Of a DNA stretch of 64,000 nt, positions 52,834 to 62,274 are shown in pieces (positions within the stretch are counted from its first letter, which is position 1; every line of letters starts with the position of its first letter). Both the position numbers and the translations under genes were made by a program. A model generated the notes under the pieces. It saw only the letters and a program-made list of their open reading frames with translations, ran no database searches and was not told where the DNA came from. This DNA is from Betaproteobacteria bacterium (GTDB taxonomy: Bacteria; Pseudomonadota; Gammaproteobacteria; Burkholderiales; SG8-39): NCBI GenBank assembly GCA_016713125.1, contig JADJPT010000002.1, positions 186,001 through 250,000 of the forward strand, in the 5' to 3' direction.

Positions 52834-54639
52834 ATGCCGAATCCCTCGCAGGTTCCCCCTCCGCTGACCCATCAGCCCGGCATCGTGCGGGACGCAGTCG
52901 ATCGCACGCGGGTGCTCGCCGACCAGGTCGAACTGCTCTATCGCCAGTCCCCGGTCGGCATCGCGGTGACCGTGGTGGTCGGCTTCGTCGTGATGTGGGA
53001 GCTGAACTCGGCGCGCGAGCGCGACCTGATCTTCATGTGGGGCGCGCTGACCCTGATGGTCGCGATCGGCCGCGCCTTCCTCGCCTTCGCCTATCACAAC
53101 GCCGCCGACCGCGATTCGCGCCCCGACGTGTGGCTGCGGCGCTTCGCCATCGGCGCGCTGGCCACCGGCGTGAACTGGGGCCTGGCCGGGGCGGTGTTCT
53201 TTCCGGCGCACACCGACGAGCAGCAGGTGTTCCTCGCCTTCATCCTGGCCGGCATGGCGGCCGGCGGCCTGCCGATCTTCTCGGCCGTGTGGTGGGTATT
53301 CGCGATCTATGCCGCGAGCGTGGTGCTGCCCTTCCTCGCGGTGATCCTGACCTACGGCTCGCGGCTGTTCTACGAGATCGCCGCCCTGGTGCCGGTGTTC
53401 CTCGCCGTCAACATCGCGGTGGCCTACCGGCTCAACCGCGTGTTCGTCTCGGCCTACCGGCTGCGCGTTTCCTACGGCAAGCTGACCGATGACTACACGC
53501 TGATGAACCAGCGCCTGGAGCGCCAGCTGATCGAGCTGGAAGAGGCGCGCATGCAGGTCGAGAGCTCGGGCCGCAAGCTGGCCCTGTTCGCCGAACGCGC
53601 GCCGATCGCGGTGATCGAGCTTTCCGCGGACGGACGCATACAGCAGATCAACCGCGAGGCGGAGAACCTGTTCGGCTATTCCCAGGGCGAACTGGCCGGC
53701 ACCTCGGCCTCGATCAGGGACCTGGTGCACGCCGACCAGCACGAGGAGTTCGACGGCAGGTGGAAGCGGCTGATCGAGGAGCGCGAATCGCTGGACGGCT
53801 TTCGCATGCGCAATCCGCGGCGCGACGGCGTCAGCCTGGTGTGCGAGTGGACCGTGACCCCGCTGGTCAACGCCGAGGGCACGGTGCTGTCGGTGATCGC
53901 GCAGGGCCGCAACATCACGCAGCAGCTCGAGGCCGAGCGGCTGAAGCAGGAGTTCACTTCCACGCTGTCGCATGAGCTGCGCACCCCGCTGACCTCCATC
54001 ATCGGCTCGCTGCAGCTGATCAACTCGGGGATGCTCGGCGACCTGAACAAGGACCAGACCGAGCTGACCGAGGTGGCCGAGCGCAACGGCATACGCCTGC
54101 TCGACCTGATCAACGACATCCTGGACATCGAGAAGGTCGAGTCCGGCAAGCTGACCCTGTTCCCGGAGACCATCGCACTCGACGAACTGGTGCGCGAGGC
54201 GCTGAAGCTGAACCAGGGCTTCGCCGAGCGCTACAAGGTGAAGCTGGTGGCGCACGAGCCGCTGCCGGCCCTGCAGGTGCACGCCGACCGCAAACGCCTG
54301 CTGCAGGTGATGACCAACCTGCTGTCGAACGCGGCCAAGTTCTCGCCGGCCGACGGCGAGGTCGAGGTCGAGATGCGCGAGAAAGGCGGCGACGTGCTGG
54401 TCACGGTCAGCGACCGCGGCAGCGGCATCCCGGAGAACTTCCGCGCGCGGATCTTCGGGCGCTTCGCGCAAGCCGATTCGACCGACACGCGCGCCAAGGG
54501 CGGCACCGGCCTGGGCCTGGCGATCTGCAAGCGCATGATCGAACTGATGGAAGGCACCATCGGCTTCGCCAACCGCGAGGGCGGCGGCACCACGTTCTGG
54601 TTCGAGCTGCCCAAGCACGTCAACACTTCCAAGGAGTAG
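52834..54639 (+). CDS. Membrane PAS sensor histidine kinase
   Basis: 601 residues. Six membrane helices occupy about residues 40-215 (PVGIAVTVVVGFVVMWEL to LVPVFLAVNIAVAYRL). A coiled coil follows (LERQLIELEEARMQVE), then a PAS domain (about 255-370; NREAENLFGYSQGELAG), HisKA with the phospho-His in STLSHELRTPLTSII, and HATPase_c with NLLSNAAKFS, DRGSGIP and KGGTGLGLAI. It senses an unknown signal at or in the membrane and starts a phosphorelay. The single-domain receiver gene follows six bases after its stop, so it is the natural partner. Confidence 0.93.
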   Translation: MPNPSQVPPPLTHQPGIVRDAVDRTRVLADQVELLYRQSPVGIAVTVVVGFVVMWELNSARERDLIFMWGALTLMVAIGRAFLAFAYHNAADRDSRPDVWLRRFAIGALATGVNWGLAGAVFFPAHTDEQQVFLAFILAGMAAGGLPIFSAVWWVFAIYAASVVLPFLAVILTYGSRLFYEIAALVPVFLAVNIAVAYRLNRVFVSAYRLRVSYGKLTDDYTLMNQRLERQLIELEEARMQVESSGRKLALFAERAPIAVIELSADGRIQQINREAENLFGYSQGELAGTSASIRDLVHADQHEEFDGRWKRLIEERESLDGFRMRNPRRDGVSLVCEWTVTPLVNAEGTVLSVIAQGRNITQQLEAERLKQEFTSTLSHELRTPLTSIIGSLQLINSGMLGDLNKDQTELTEVAERNGIRLLDLINDILDIEKVESGKLTLFPETIALDELVREALKLNQGFAERYKVKLVAHEPLPALQVHADRKRLLQVMTNLLSNAAKFSPADGEVEVEMREKGGDVLVTVSDRGSGIPENFRARIFGRFAQADSTDTRAKGGTGLGLAICKRMIELMEGTIGFANREGGGTTFWFELPKHVNTSKE

Positions 54640-54645
54640 CACGGC

Positions 54646-55035
54646 ATGCCCGCAAGCGAACTGAACCGCATCTTCTATGCGGAGGACGACGAGGACATCC
54701 AGCGCATCGTGCGCATGTCGCTCGAACGCATCGGCAAGATGACCGTGCAGGTCGAGAGCGACCCGCTCAAGGCGATCGACGGAATGATCGAGTTCAAGCC
54801 CGAACTGGTGATGCTCGACTGGATGATGCCCGGCATGGACGGCCCGACGCTGCTCAAGGCCATGCGCCAGCGGCCCGAAACGGCGTCCTACCCGGTGGTG
54901 TTCATCACCGCCAAGGCCTCGATGAAGGAGCACGAGGAACTGGCCGCGCTGGGCGCGGCAGGCATCATTTCCAAGCCGTTCTCCCCCAAGGACCTGCCGA
55001 ACCAGCTGCGCGAGATCTGGCGCAATCTGCCCTGA
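54646..55035 (+). CDS. Single-domain response regulator (CheY-like)
   Basis: 129 residues, a receiver domain only. Acidic pocket FYAEDDEDIQRIV, phospho-acceptor Asp in LVMLDWMMPGMDG, switch Thr in VVFITAKAS and Lys in IISKPFSP are all present, so it is likely active. Without an output domain it would act by protein contact or pass phosphate to the Hpt protein encoded at 57406. It follows the histidine kinase by six bases and converges on the receiver-kinase fusion gene with a four-base gap. Confidence 0.93.
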   Translation: MPASELNRIFYAEDDEDIQRIVRMSLERIGKMTVQVESDPLKAIDGMIEFKPELVMLDWMMPGMDGPTLLKAMRQRPETASYPVVFITAKASMKEHEELAALGAAGIISKPFSPKDLPNQLREIWRNLP

Positions 55036-55039
55036 TTTC

Positions 55040-56284
55040 TCAGTGCAGGTGCGCTTCCGACTGGTAGAACTTGCGTGACAGGAAGCCGAGCACCTCGTCG
55101 GCGTTCCTGAAGCGCGCATCGCGGTCCTTTTCCAGCAGCTTGTCGAGCAGTCTCTGATAGCGGGACAGCGACTCGGGCAGCGCGGGCGGCGGCGTGTTCA
55201 GGTGGTGCAGCGCCACCTCCAGCGCCGTATCGCCGGCGAACAGGTGCTCGCCGACGATCATCTGGTAGAGCAACACGCCGGCGCTGTAGATGTCGGTGCG
55301 CAGGTCGAGCGCCGCGCCGCGCACCTGCTCCGGGCTCATGTAGCGCGGCGTGCCGAGGATCTCGCCATGGCTGGTGCGGTCCACGGCATCGATGTGCTTG
55401 GCGATGCCGAAGTCGACGATCGCCAGGCTGCCGTCGGAGCGGAACATCAGGTTCTGCGGCTTGAGGTCGCGGTGCAGGATGCCGGTCTCGTGGATGTCGC
55501 CCAGCGCGAACATCAGTTCGCGGAACACCTTGAGCGCCTGGTCCGGCGGGATCGGCTTGCCCGACAGGCGCTTGCTGAGGTCGCCGCCGTCGAAGAATTC
55601 CATGACCAGGTAGGCGTGCCCCTCGGACACCCCGTGGCTGTGGATGCGCGCCACGTGCGGGCTGTGGATGCGCTCGACCAGCGAGTACTCCTCGAGGAAG
55701 CGCTCCAGCGCGTTCGGGTCGTTGGTGACCTCGCTGCGCAGGATCTTGACCACCAGCGGCTCGTCGTCGGACTCGCGCGAGGCCAGGTACACGCGCGACA
55801 TGCCGCCTTCGCCGATCAGGTGCAGCACGCGGATGCCCGGCACGCGGATGCGCGCGCCGAGGGTCTGGCCTTCCATGCGCGCGGCGACTTCGGGCGTGAC
55901 GGTGCGCTCGATGCGCTCGCGCGTGATGTCGCGGATCGAGGACAGCAGCCGTTCGCGGGTCAGCTCCTGCTTGCGCAGGTAGTCGTCGGCGCCGTACTTC
56001 ATGGCGCGCACGGCGATGACCTCGTTGCCGGCGCCGGTCAGGAACACCACCGGCGGGCAGTCGCCGCGCGCCTTGAACTCGCGCAGCCATTCCAGGCCGT
56101 CGCCGCGACCCAGCATGTAGTCGAGGATGATGGCGTCGTAGTCGGCGAACGGGAAATCGTCGCCCGGCATGTCCTTGACCAGCGGGTCGAATTCCTCGAC
56201 CTCGGCCTGCGGCCATTCCTTCTTGATGTAGTGCGAGAGGAGGCTACGCAGATCCTCGTCGTCGTCGATGACCAGTATGCGCAT
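55040..56284 (-). CDS. Receiver-domain / eukaryotic-type Ser/Thr protein kinase fusion
   Basis: 414 residues. An N-terminal receiver (residues 1-120: LVIDDDEDLR, phospho-Asp in AIILDYMLGRGDG, VVFLTGAG, LRKQEL) is followed by a complete Hanks-type kinase. The glycine loop is IGEGGMSRVYLA, the ATP lysine sits in LVVKILRSE, the catalytic loop is LHRDLKPQNLMF, and the metal motif is VDFGIAKH. The activation segment ends TPRYMSPEQV. All catalytic residues are present. Phosphorylation of the receiver by a two-component kinase could switch Ser/Thr phosphorylation of unknown targets. One base separates it from the cyclase gene upstream. Confidence 0.93.
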   Translation of the reverse strand: MRILVIDDDEDLRSLLSHYIKKEWPQAEVEEFDPLVKDMPGDDFPFADYDAIILDYMLGRGDGLEWLREFKARGDCPPVVFLTGAGNEVIAVRAMKYGADDYLRKQELTRERLLSSIRDITRERIERTVTPEVAARMEGQTLGARIRVPGIRVLHLIGEGGMSRVYLASRESDDEPLVVKILRSEVTNDPNALERFLEEYSLVERIHSPHVARIHSHGVSEGHAYLVMEFFDGGDLSKRLSGKPIPPDQALKVFRELMFALGDIHETGILHRDLKPQNLMFRSDGSLAIVDFGIAKHIDAVDRTSHGEILGTPRYMSPEQVRGAALDLRTDIYSAGVLLYQMIVGEHLFAGDTALEVALHHLNTPPPALPESLSRYQRLLDKLLEKDRDARFRNADEVLGFLSRKFYQSEAHLH

Positions 56285-56285
56285 G

Positions 56286-57413
56286 TCAGCCGGCTCCCGG
56301 CAGCACGATCTTGAGCGAGTAGACCGGCATCGGCGCGGACTTGCCTTTCAGCGTCACGTCGCCGCGCGACTCGACGAGTTCCTTGGGCACCAGGTCCTTG
56401 ATCTCGGCGTAGGTGTCTTCGCAGACCAGCAGCTCGTTGGCCCGCGCCATCTGCATCAGCCGCGCCGCGGTGTTCACGGGATTGCCGATGATGGTGTAGT
56501 TCATGTAGTGCGGCGAGCCGACGTTGCCGATGATGGCCTCGCCCGTGCAGGCGCCGATGCCCACCCCGGTGCCCAGCCCGTGGTCGCGCGCCCATTGCTC
56601 GGCGACGGGACTGAAGCGTGTGATCATCTCGGTGGCGCACAGGTAGGCGCGCCTGGCGGCGTCCTTCTGCGGGAAGGGCACGTTGAAGGCCACCAGCAGG
56701 CTGTCGCCGGCCATGTTGAAGATGGTGGCCTCGTGGTGGTACGCCGCCTCGGTCCGGATGGTGAAGAACTGGTTGAGCATCTCGACCACGCGGTCGACTT
56801 CCAGGCGCTCGGTGAGGCGCGTGCAGCCGCGCAGGTCGGCGAACATGGCCACCAGGTTCGAGCGCTGCGGCCGCAGCATGAACTGCGGCTCGCCGCCGGC
56901 GCTCTGCGCGTCGTCGATGATGCGCTCGGCCAGCCGCGGCGAGATGTAGCGCGAGAAGGCCTTGCGTATGGTTTCCTTGCGCTGGATCTCGACCTGCAGG
57001 CGGCGCTGCTCGAGTTCCTTTCGCGTTTCGTGAAGGCGGCGCAGGGTGCGCACGCGCGCCAGCAACTCCTCGCGCTTGACCGGCTTGGAGAGGAAATCGT
57101 CGGCACCGGCCTCGATGCCCTTGACGCGGCTGGGCTGGTCTTCGAGCGCGGTGATCAGCACCACCGGGATCAGCGCCGTGGATTCGTCCTCCTTGAGGCG
57201 CTGGCAGACTTCGAAACCACTCATGCCCGGCATCATGACGTCGCACAGCACCAGGTCGGGCGGGTTGCTGTGGATGCGCACCAGCGCCGACTCGCCGTCC
57301 ACTGCCTCCTCCGCGAGCATTCCCTCCTTTTTGAGCAGCAGGGAGAGATAGGCTCCCATGTCCGGATCGTCGTCGACGATCAGGACACGGAACTGCGACG
57401 GCCTTTCACTCAT
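56286..57413 (-). CDS. Receiver-domain / class III adenylate cyclase fusion
   Basis: 375 residues. Receiver at 1-125 (VLIVDDDPDMGAYL, phospho-Asp in LVLCDVMMPGMSG, VVLITALED, LSKPVKREE), then a coiled linker (KELEQRRLQVEIQRKETI) and a class III nucleotide cyclase. The metal aspartates lie in MFADLRGCTRLTERL and NMAGDSLLVAF. The transition-state residues lie in MNYTIIGNPVNTAARL. It would make cAMP (or possibly cGMP) when the receiver is phosphorylated. The ATG at 57413 overlaps the Hpt gene's end by eight bases, so Hpt, cyclase and kinase fusion form one operon. Confidence 0.93.
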   Translation of the reverse strand: MSERPSQFRVLIVDDDPDMGAYLSLLLKKEGMLAEEAVDGESALVRIHSNPPDLVLCDVMMPGMSGFEVCQRLKEDESTALIPVVLITALEDQPSRVKGIEAGADDFLSKPVKREELLARVRTLRRLHETRKELEQRRLQVEIQRKETIRKAFSRYISPRLAERIIDDAQSAGGEPQFMLRPQRSNLVAMFADLRGCTRLTERLEVDRVVEMLNQFFTIRTEAAYHHEATIFNMAGDSLLVAFNVPFPQKDAARRAYLCATEMITRFSPVAEQWARDHGLGTGVGIGACTGEAIIGNVGSPHYMNYTIIGNPVNTAARLMQMARANELLVCEDTYAEIKDLVPKELVESRGDVTLKGKSAPMPVYSLKIVLPGAG

Positions 57414-57711
57414 AGACGATCTGCACCCGCTCGAGGTAGTCCGCGTACTCAGCGATGATCGCGTCGGTGGCCGCCTTGTCGGAGGTCTTCGCGGCGTCCT
57501 CGAGGCTCTTGCCAAGATCGGAAACCGGCGCGAAGCCGTAGGAATTGCCCACGCCTTTCATGCGGTGGCCGAGCTGGCGCAACTGCTCGAAATCCCCGGC
57601 TTCCAGCGCGCTGCGCAGGATGCCGACTTCCTTCTTCCGGTTGCTCATGAAAACCGGGATCAGGTCTTCGAGATCCTTGGCGACGACGGCGGTGAACTTG
57701 TCCTGGGACAT
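57406..57711 (-). CDS. Histidine phosphotransfer (Hpt) protein
   Basis: 101 residues, an all-helical Hpt domain with the phospho-histidine in LRQLGHRMKGVGNSYG and supporting residues VGILRSALEAGDFEQL. Hpt proteins shuttle phosphoryl groups between receiver domains. First gene of the operon with the receiver-cyclase and receiver-Ser/Thr-kinase genes, it is the likely hub that distributes phosphate from the adjacent histidine kinase and single-domain receiver to both fusions. Confidence 0.92.
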   Translation of the reverse strand: MSQDKFTAVVAKDLEDLIPVFMSNRKKEVGILRSALEAGDFEQLRQLGHRMKGVGNSYGFAPVSDLGKSLEDAAKTSDKAATDAIIAEYADYLERVQIVYE

Positions 57712-57826
57712 TCGTTTGCATGCCTTCTTGGAGGGGCGATTGCAGGGGCCGGATCGGAACTTCCGGAGAGTTCTGATTGTAAGGGGAAAATCCCGCAAGG
57801 CGCAGCAAGCAAAAGGTCAGAATTCC

Positions 57827-58720
57827 TCAACGCCAGAGCCAGGCCGCGCCGCGCACCCCGCTCGAGTCGCCGTGCACGTGGCGCGCCAGGCGGGTAGCCA
57901 CGACGTCGGAGAAAACATGCGGCGCCCACAGCCGCGGCACGCTGCCGTACCAGCGCGCCACGTTGGACAGCCCGCCGCCGAGCACGATCACGTCCGGGTC
58001 CAGGATGTTGATCACGCCGGCCAGCGCGCGGGCCAGCCTTTCCTCGTAGCGGGCCAGCGCGGCCTCGGCCAGGGCATCTCCGGCCTGCGCCGCGGCGACG
58101 ATCTGTTCGGCGCTGCGCGCCGAGCCGGCCCCCAGGTCGGCGGCCAGGCCGGGGCCCGACAGGAAGGTCTCGATGCAGCCGCGCCGGCCGCAATAGCAGG
58201 CCGGTCCCGGGCGTTCGCCATCCAGCGGCCGCGGCAGCGGGTTGTGTCCCCATTCCCCGGCGATGGCGCTGGCGCCGCGCAGCAAGCGGCCCTCGACCAC
58301 GATGCCGGCGCCGACCCCGGTGCCCAGGATCACCCCGAACACCACCTGCGCCCCCCGCCCGGCCCCATCCACCGCCTCGGACAGGGCAAAGCAGTTGGCG
58401 TCGTTCTCGATGCGCACCTCGCGCCCGAGCACGGCTTCCAGGTCCTGCTTGAACGGGCGGCCGTTTAGGCAGACGGAATTCGAGTTGCGCAGCAGCCCGC
58501 TGGCCGGTGACAGCGCCCCGGGCGTGGCGATGCCCACGCTGGCCCGCGCGCCCAGCCGCGCCTCGACCGCGACGACCAGGCTGTGCAGCGTCTCGAGGGT
58601 GGCGCCGTAGTCGCCCGAGGGCGTGGCGGCGCGCTGCCGCTCCACCACGGCGCCGCCGGCGTCGAGCGCGGCGATCTCGATCTTGGTGCCGCCGAGGTCG
58701 ATGCCGATGCGATAGGTCAT
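57827..58720 (-). CDS. ROK-family sugar kinase (fructokinase / N-acetylhexosamine kinase type)
   Basis: 297 residues. ATP-binding start IGIDLGGTKIEIAALD, the substrate region IENDANCFALSEAVDG, GTGVGAGIVVEGRLL, and the ROK zinc site GEWGHNPLPRP with CYCGRRGCIETFLSGP (His plus three Cys). These motifs indicate a catalytic kinase rather than a ROK repressor (no helix-turn-helix). It phosphorylates fructose, glucose or an N-acetyl sugar; the choice is not visible. It stands alone on the minus strand, divergent from the decarboxylase-like gene at 58842. Confidence 0.9.
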   Translation of the reverse strand: MTYRIGIDLGGTKIEIAALDAGGAVVERQRAATPSGDYGATLETLHSLVVAVEARLGARASVGIATPGALSPASGLLRNSNSVCLNGRPFKQDLEAVLGREVRIENDANCFALSEAVDGAGRGAQVVFGVILGTGVGAGIVVEGRLLRGASAIAGEWGHNPLPRPLDGERPGPACYCGRRGCIETFLSGPGLAADLGAGSARSAEQIVAAAQAGDALAEAALARYEERLARALAGVINILDPDVIVLGGGLSNVARWYGSVPRLWAPHVFSDVVATRLARHVHGDSSGVRGAAWLWR

Positions 58721-58841
58721 AGCCGGCGCAAGCGTACCGCGAAGGCGCGCATGCGTCGAACCGGTGGGGATGCGCGCGGCACGGCGGCGGCACGCCGGGT
58801 TATATTGGCGCCCCCTGAACGGTACTTACGGAGACAGATCA

Positions 58842-59234
58842 ATGGACAAGCGCCCCCACAAGGAAAGATTCGACGCCGGACTGAAGACGCGCCGCGAGGT
58901 GCTGGGCGCGGCCTATGTGGACAAGACGGTGGCCGGCACCGACGACTTCAACCGCGAATTCCAGGAACTGCTGAACACCTACTGCTGGAACGACATCTGG
59001 AACCGTCCCGGCCTGCCGCGCAAGACGCGCAGCGTGATGAACCTGTGCATGCTGATCTCGCTGGGCAAGACGCACGAGCTCAAGCTGCACATCCGCGGCG
59101 CGCTGAACAACGGCCTGACGCTGGACGAGATCAAGGAAGTGTTCCTGCAGACCGCGATCTACTGCGGCGTGCCCGCCGCGGTCGAAGCCTTCCGCTGCGC
59201 GCGCGAAGTGCTGGCCGAGGACGCGAAGAAGTAA
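58842..59234 (+). CDS. Carboxymuconolactone decarboxylase-family protein
   Basis: 130 residues of the CMD/AhpD-like all-helical fold. It opens ERFDAGLKTRREVLGAAYVD, has NRPGLPRKTRSVMNLCML and ends with GLTLDEIKEVFLQTAIYCG then VPAAVEAF. This is close to 4-carboxymuconolactone decarboxylase (PcaC) of the protocatechuate pathway, but no other pca genes are adjacent, so a CMD-like protein of another pathway is equally possible. GGAG precedes the ATG and TATATT near 58801 may be its -10 box. It converges with the Gfo/Idh-like gene. Confidence 0.88.
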   Translation: MDKRPHKERFDAGLKTRREVLGAAYVDKTVAGTDDFNREFQELLNTYCWNDIWNRPGLPRKTRSVMNLCMLISLGKTHELKLHIRGALNNGLTLDEIKEVFLQTAIYCGVPAAVEAFRCAREVLAEDAKK

Positions 59235-59260
59235 GCCGGCAACAGGGCGGGAGGCGCCGC

Positions 59261-60626
59261 TCAGGCGGCGCGCGCCCCGCCCGCCGGCACCGCGAAGGCG
59301 CGCTCCATCTCGCGCCTGAAGGCCACCGCCGCGCTGCCGGCCTCGATCGCCACGTCCGCCCACGTCAACGCCTGGCCGGCGGCCACCGGCCGCAGCAGCT
59401 TCACGCCGTGCGCCAGGCCCAGCGGCAACCCGCCCAGCGCCAGCGAATCGGCCGCCGGCATCAGCCTGCCGTACACCGTGTAGCCGCCTTCGCCGTCCAG
59501 GCTCTCGCCCACCGCCAGGTCGCGCTTGGCGGTGGCCACCACGTCACCCAGCCAGTCGCGCGCCACGCCGGTGGGCTCGCGGCGCAGGCCCACCGAGGCC
59601 ACGCTGACGCCCAGCTCCAACCCGATCAGGTGGTAGGGCTTGTACATTGCCGTATAGCGGCCCGAAGCGTCGGTCAGCAGCCCGTACTCCTTGAAGCAGC
59701 GCTCGACGTAGCCGCTGCCGGCCAGGAAGCTCACATAGACGCCCCAGCGCAGGTCGCGGAACACCGGGCGGCCGTCGCGCTCGACGCATGAAATCACTTC
59801 CACCTGGCCGCAGTGGTGCAACCGGCCGCCTTCGTCGCGCGGCCGGAGCACGCGCGGCAGGTCGTCGACGCCGCACGGCGGAAAGTTCAGGCCCTCGGGG
59901 GCCGGCGACAGGCCGGTGGCGTTGGCCACCGCAGCCATCTCGATGGCCGATTTGGTGCCGTCGAGGAAGGAGTTGAACATCTGCGCATTCATGCCGCCGG
60001 CACGCGCGTCCTCCGCCGACAGCCCGTAGTGCGGCCAGACCGTGTCCGGCGTGGAGGCGTGATATTCGGGCAGGTACTTGGTGCCCTTGCCGGCGGCCAC
60101 CACCTCGAAGCCCGCGGTGCGCGCCCAGTCGACCATCTCGCAGATCAGCGCCGGCTGGTCGCCGTAGGCCAGCGAGTAGACGATGCCGGCCTCGCGCGCC
60201 TTGCGCGCCAGCAGCGGGCCGGCCAGCGCGTCGGCCTCGACGTTGACCATCACCACGTGCTTGCCCTCGCGGCAGCAGGCCAGCACGTGCGCGATGCCGG
60301 CAGCCGGGTTGCCGGTCGCATCGATGACGATTTCTGACCTCCGGTGCGGCGATCATGCGCAGCGCGTCTTCGCACAGGAAGGTGCGGCCGGTGCCGGCCG
60401 CATCGGCGAACGACGCCGCATCCAGCCGCTCGGCCTCCCAGCCGGTGTGCAGCAGCGCGGCGCGCGCACGTTGCGGCGAGAGATCGGCCACCGCCGTCAG
60501 GTGTATGCCCGGGGTGGTGCGCGCCTGCGCCAGGTACATGGAGCCGAACTTGCCCGCACCGATCAGGCCGACGCGCAGCGGCCTGCCCTGCGCCGCGCGC
60601 TTCTGCAGCAGGTGGTGGAGGTTCAT
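59261..60626 (-). CDS. Gfo/Idh-type NAD(P)-dependent dehydrogenase with SAF-like C-terminus, one frameshift
   Basis: About 454 residues when joined. Rossmann start LRVGLIGAGKFGSMYLAQA, then TGNPAAGIAHVL and EGKHVVMVNVEADALAG, as in a homoserine-dehydrogenase-like/Gfo-Idh group. The C-terminus (KRDLAVGESLDGEGGYTVYG, VAAGQALTWADVAIE) resembles an SAF domain as in antifreeze/altronate proteins. An extra base near 60331-60336 breaks the frame; removing it gives APEVEIVIDATGNPAAG. The ATG at 60626 overlaps the ftsB stop (ATGA). Substrate unknown. Confidence 0.83.
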
Positions 60627-60946
60627 GGCTTCTTCTCCTGGGCGCTGCCCGGCGCGCCGGCCGGCGCCGGCTTGGGCGCCTCGATGATCTGGAAGAACAC
60701 TTCGTCCTGCTTGACCAGGCCGAGTTCGAAACGGGCGCGTTCCTCGACGGCGTCGAAGCCCTGCTTGAGGTCGCGCACTTCGGCGCCCAGCGCGTCGTTG
60801 CGCCGCTCCAGCCCCTCGTTGGTTTCGCGTTGCGCGGCCAGCTTGCGATCGACTTCGGAGACGCGCAGCCAGCCGCCCTTGCCCAGCCAGAGCGGATACT
60901 GGATGGCGATGATCAGCGCGACGAGGATGCCGCCGAGGACCTTCAT
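60623..60946 (-). CDS. ftsB: Cell-division protein FtsB (septum formation initiator)
   Basis: 107 residues. One membrane helix at the N-terminus (VLGGILVALIIAIQYPLWLG) is followed by GKGGWLRVSEVDRKLAAQ and a coiled coil (ETNEGLERRNDALGAEV), then FELGLVKQDEVFFQII. This is the standard FtsB layout, a bitopic protein that forms the FtsQLB divisome complex. It sits directly after eno, the usual betaproteobacterial order. The C-terminal tail (PKPAPAGAPGSAQEKKP) is Pro/Ala-rich. It overlaps the dehydrogenase gene by four bases. Confidence 0.93.
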   Translation of the reverse strand: MKVLGGILVALIIAIQYPLWLGKGGWLRVSEVDRKLAAQRETNEGLERRNDALGAEVRDLKQGFDAVEERARFELGLVKQDEVFFQIIEAPKPAPAGAPGSAQEKKP

Positions 60947-60966
60947 GCCCGCCCGGGCGGCACGCC

Positions 60967-62250
60967 CTAGCGCAACTGGAAGAACGCGTCGCGGCCCGGA
61001 TAGCTGACCGTGTCGCCGAGGTCTTCTTCGATGCGCAGCAACTGGTTGTACTTGGCGACGCGATCGGTGCGCGACAGCGAGCCGGTCTTGATCTGCAGCG
61101 CATTGGTGCCCACCGCGATGTCGGCGATGGTGGTGTCCTCGGTCTCGCCCGAGCGGTGCGAGATCACCGAGGTGTAGCCGGAGCGCTTGGCCAGCTCGAT
61201 CGCGGCGAAGGTCTCGGTCAGCGTGCCGATCTGGTTGACCTTGATCAGGATCGAGTTCGCCACGCCCTGCTGGATGCCTTCGCGCAGGATGCGGGTGTTG
61301 GTCACGAACAGGTCGTCGCCCACCAGCTGGATCTTGCGGCCCAGGCGGCCGGTCAGCAGCTTCCAGCCCTCCCAGTCGTCCTCCTCCATGCCGTCCTCGA
61401 TCGAGATGATCGGGTAGCGGTCGGCCAGGCTCGCCAGGTAATCCGTGAACTCGACCGGGCTCAGGCTCAGTCGCTCGGAGCCCAGCACGTACTTGCCGTC
61501 CTTGAAGAACTCGGAGCTCGCGCAATCCAGCGCCAGCACCACGTCCTGGCCCGCCGTGTAGCCGGCCTTCTCTATCGCCTCCATGACCAGCTCGATGGCC
61601 GCGGCATGCGTGGGCAGGTTGGGCGCGAAGCCGCCTTCGTCGCCGACCGAGGTCGACATGCCCTTGCCGTCGATCAGCTTCTTGAGCGCCTGGAACACCT
61701 CGGCGCCGCAGCGCAGCGCCTCGCGGAAGCTCTGCGCGCCCAGCGGCACGATCATGAACTCCTGCATGTCCAGGCTGTTGTTGGCGTGCGCGCCGCCGTT
61801 GATCACGTTCATCATCGGCACCGGCATCTGCATCGCGCCGGAGCCGCCGAAGTAGCGGTACAGGGGCAGGCCCGATTCCTCGGCCGCCGCCTTGGCCACC
61901 GCCATCGACACCGCCAGCATGGCGTTGGCGCCCAGCCGCGACTTGTTGTCCGTGCCGTCCAGGTCGATCAGCGTGGCGTCGACGAAGGTCTGTTCGGTCG
62001 CGTCCAGGCCGACGATGGCCTCGGAGATCTCGGTGTTCACGTGCTCGACGGCCTTCAGCACGCCCTTGCCGCCGAAGCGCTGCGCATCGCCGTCGCGCAG
62101 CTCGATCGCCTCGCGGCTGCCGGTGGAGGCTCCCGAAGGAACCGCAGCGCGGCCCATCACGCCCGATTCGAGCAGCACGTCGGCTTCGATGGTCGGATTG
62201 CCCCGCGAATCCAGGATCTCGCGGGCCACCACATCGACGATAGAACTCAT
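60967..62250 (-). CDS. eno: Enolase
   Basis: 427 residues, full length. It converts 2-phosphoglycerate to phosphoenolpyruvate. Signatures: REILDSRGNPTIEADV, PSGASTGSREAIELRDGD, VINGGAHANNSLDMQEFM, STSVGDEGGFAPNL with the catalytic Glu, metal ligands in LALDCASSEF and SIEDGMEEDDW, base Lys in LIKVNQIGTLTE, and SHRSGETEDTTIADIAV. The order kdsA-eno-ftsB (20-24-base gaps) is conserved in Burkholderiales and suggests one operon; PEP made by enolase is also a substrate of KdsA next door. Confidence 0.97.
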   Translation of the reverse strand: MSSIVDVVAREILDSRGNPTIEADVLLESGVMGRAAVPSGASTGSREAIELRDGDAQRFGGKGVLKAVEHVNTEISEAIVGLDATEQTFVDATLIDLDGTDNKSRLGANAMLAVSMAVAKAAAEESGLPLYRYFGGSGAMQMPVPMMNVINGGAHANNSLDMQEFMIVPLGAQSFREALRCGAEVFQALKKLIDGKGMSTSVGDEGGFAPNLPTHAAAIELVMEAIEKAGYTAGQDVVLALDCASSEFFKDGKYVLGSERLSLSPVEFTDYLASLADRYPIISIEDGMEEDDWEGWKLLTGRLGRKIQLVGDDLFVTNTRILREGIQQGVANSILIKVNQIGTLTETFAAIELAKRSGYTSVISHRSGETEDTTIADIAVGTNALQIKTGSLSRTDRVAKYNQLLRIEEDLGDTVSYPGRDAFFQLR

Positions 62251-62274
62251 GGCGGATTCCTCACTTTACGGGTT

